Source of the DNA: UBA2589 sp038120095
Lineage (GTDB): Bacteria > Gemmatimonadota > Gemmatimonadetes > Longimicrobiales > Gaopeijiaceae
DNA: 6,720 bases
NCBI GenBank assembly: GCA_038120095.1
Contig: JAYOKZ010000077.1
Location: 1-6,720 of the forward strand
Direction of reading: 5' to 3'
Below, in pieces: positions 6,654 to 6,720 of the stretch. The notes beneath the pieces are model-generated. The model worked only from the letters and a program-made list of their open reading frames with translations, had not been told where the DNA came from and ran no database searches. The translations under genes and the position numbers were made by a program. Positions within the stretch are counted from its first letter, which is position 1, and each line of letters begins with the position of its first letter.

Positions 6654-6720
6654 GTCGGGCGCTGCCCACGCGGGGTCGCACGTCTAGAGCACGGTGGTCG
6701 GCCTGACGTTGAACCCCGCG
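5364..6720 (-). repeat. Tandem array of about 340-base coding repeats
   Basis: Units span 5364-5702, 5703-6041 and 6042-6383, with a further unit from 6384 to the window edge. The block coding SEPTADV is recognisable in each, containing ggctcgga near 5608, 5950, 6290 and 6631. The last unit departs from the others between about 6644 and 6690 and then resumes. The array probably continues beyond the window. Confidence 0.85.
6654..6720 (-). pseudogene. In-frame continuation of the repeat gene upstream of a TAG
   Basis: Reading the frame of the repeat protein upstream gives AGFNVRPTTVL, a stop (TAG at 6684-6686), then TCDPAWAAPD leading into VYLIDSEPTANV. AGFNVRPTTVL aligns with AGITVSPTSGL of the other units, and the distance from there to DSEPT equals that in the third unit (20 codons), so no indel is needed. 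The segment 6644-6686 does not resemble the other units in any frame. This points to a broken gene, a local sequence replacement, or an error cluster, rather than to a natural gene start at 6653. Confidence 0.5.

Overview
The window is GC-rich bacterial DNA. All four protein genes I can support lie on the minus strand, so transcription runs from right to left: (1) a surface-type protein built of about 113-residue tandem repeats with a C-terminal Ig-like domain (5100-6653, upstream end broken or incomplete); (2) a membrane-anchored protein with two Ig-like domains and a seven-unit RCC1 propeller (3110-5050); (3) ATP-dependent phosphoenolpyruvate carboxykinase, pckA (1361-2983); (4) a family 2 glycosyltransferase (315-1184). 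I see no RNA gene, CRISPR array, insertion sequence or replication origin. The GC content together with a membrane-anchored Ig-like/RCC1 protein suggests an environmental lineage such as Gemmatimonadota or a relative. That is inference from protein style only.

Layout. The right third (5100-6720) is low-complexity, Asp/Ser/Thr/Val-rich repeat sequence. Its reading frame is cut by a TAG at 6684-6686, yet repeat homology continues in the same frame to the window edge. A 49-base gap leads into the RCC1 gene, and a 126-base gap with no recognisable promoter leads into pckA. pckA is followed within 15 bases by an 11-bp perfect inverted repeat, then the glycosyltransferase begins after a 176-base gap. 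The leftmost 314 bases hold no gene I can defend, apart from a short stem-loop just after the glycosyltransferase stop.

How the genes may relate. The two right-hand genes probably form one unit making exported or surface proteins. pckA is central metabolism (oxaloacetate to PEP, gluconeogenesis) and the glycosyltransferase probably decorates surface glycans; a functional link between these four is not shown. The most notable sequence signals are a 17-G homopolymer inside the glycosyltransferase gene, which is in frame here and would switch the C-terminus if it slipped, and a second 9-G run near the start of the RCC1 gene. These are candidate phase-variation tracts, although poly-G runs are also a classic site of sequencing or assembly error. 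I found no convincing new multi-gene system.
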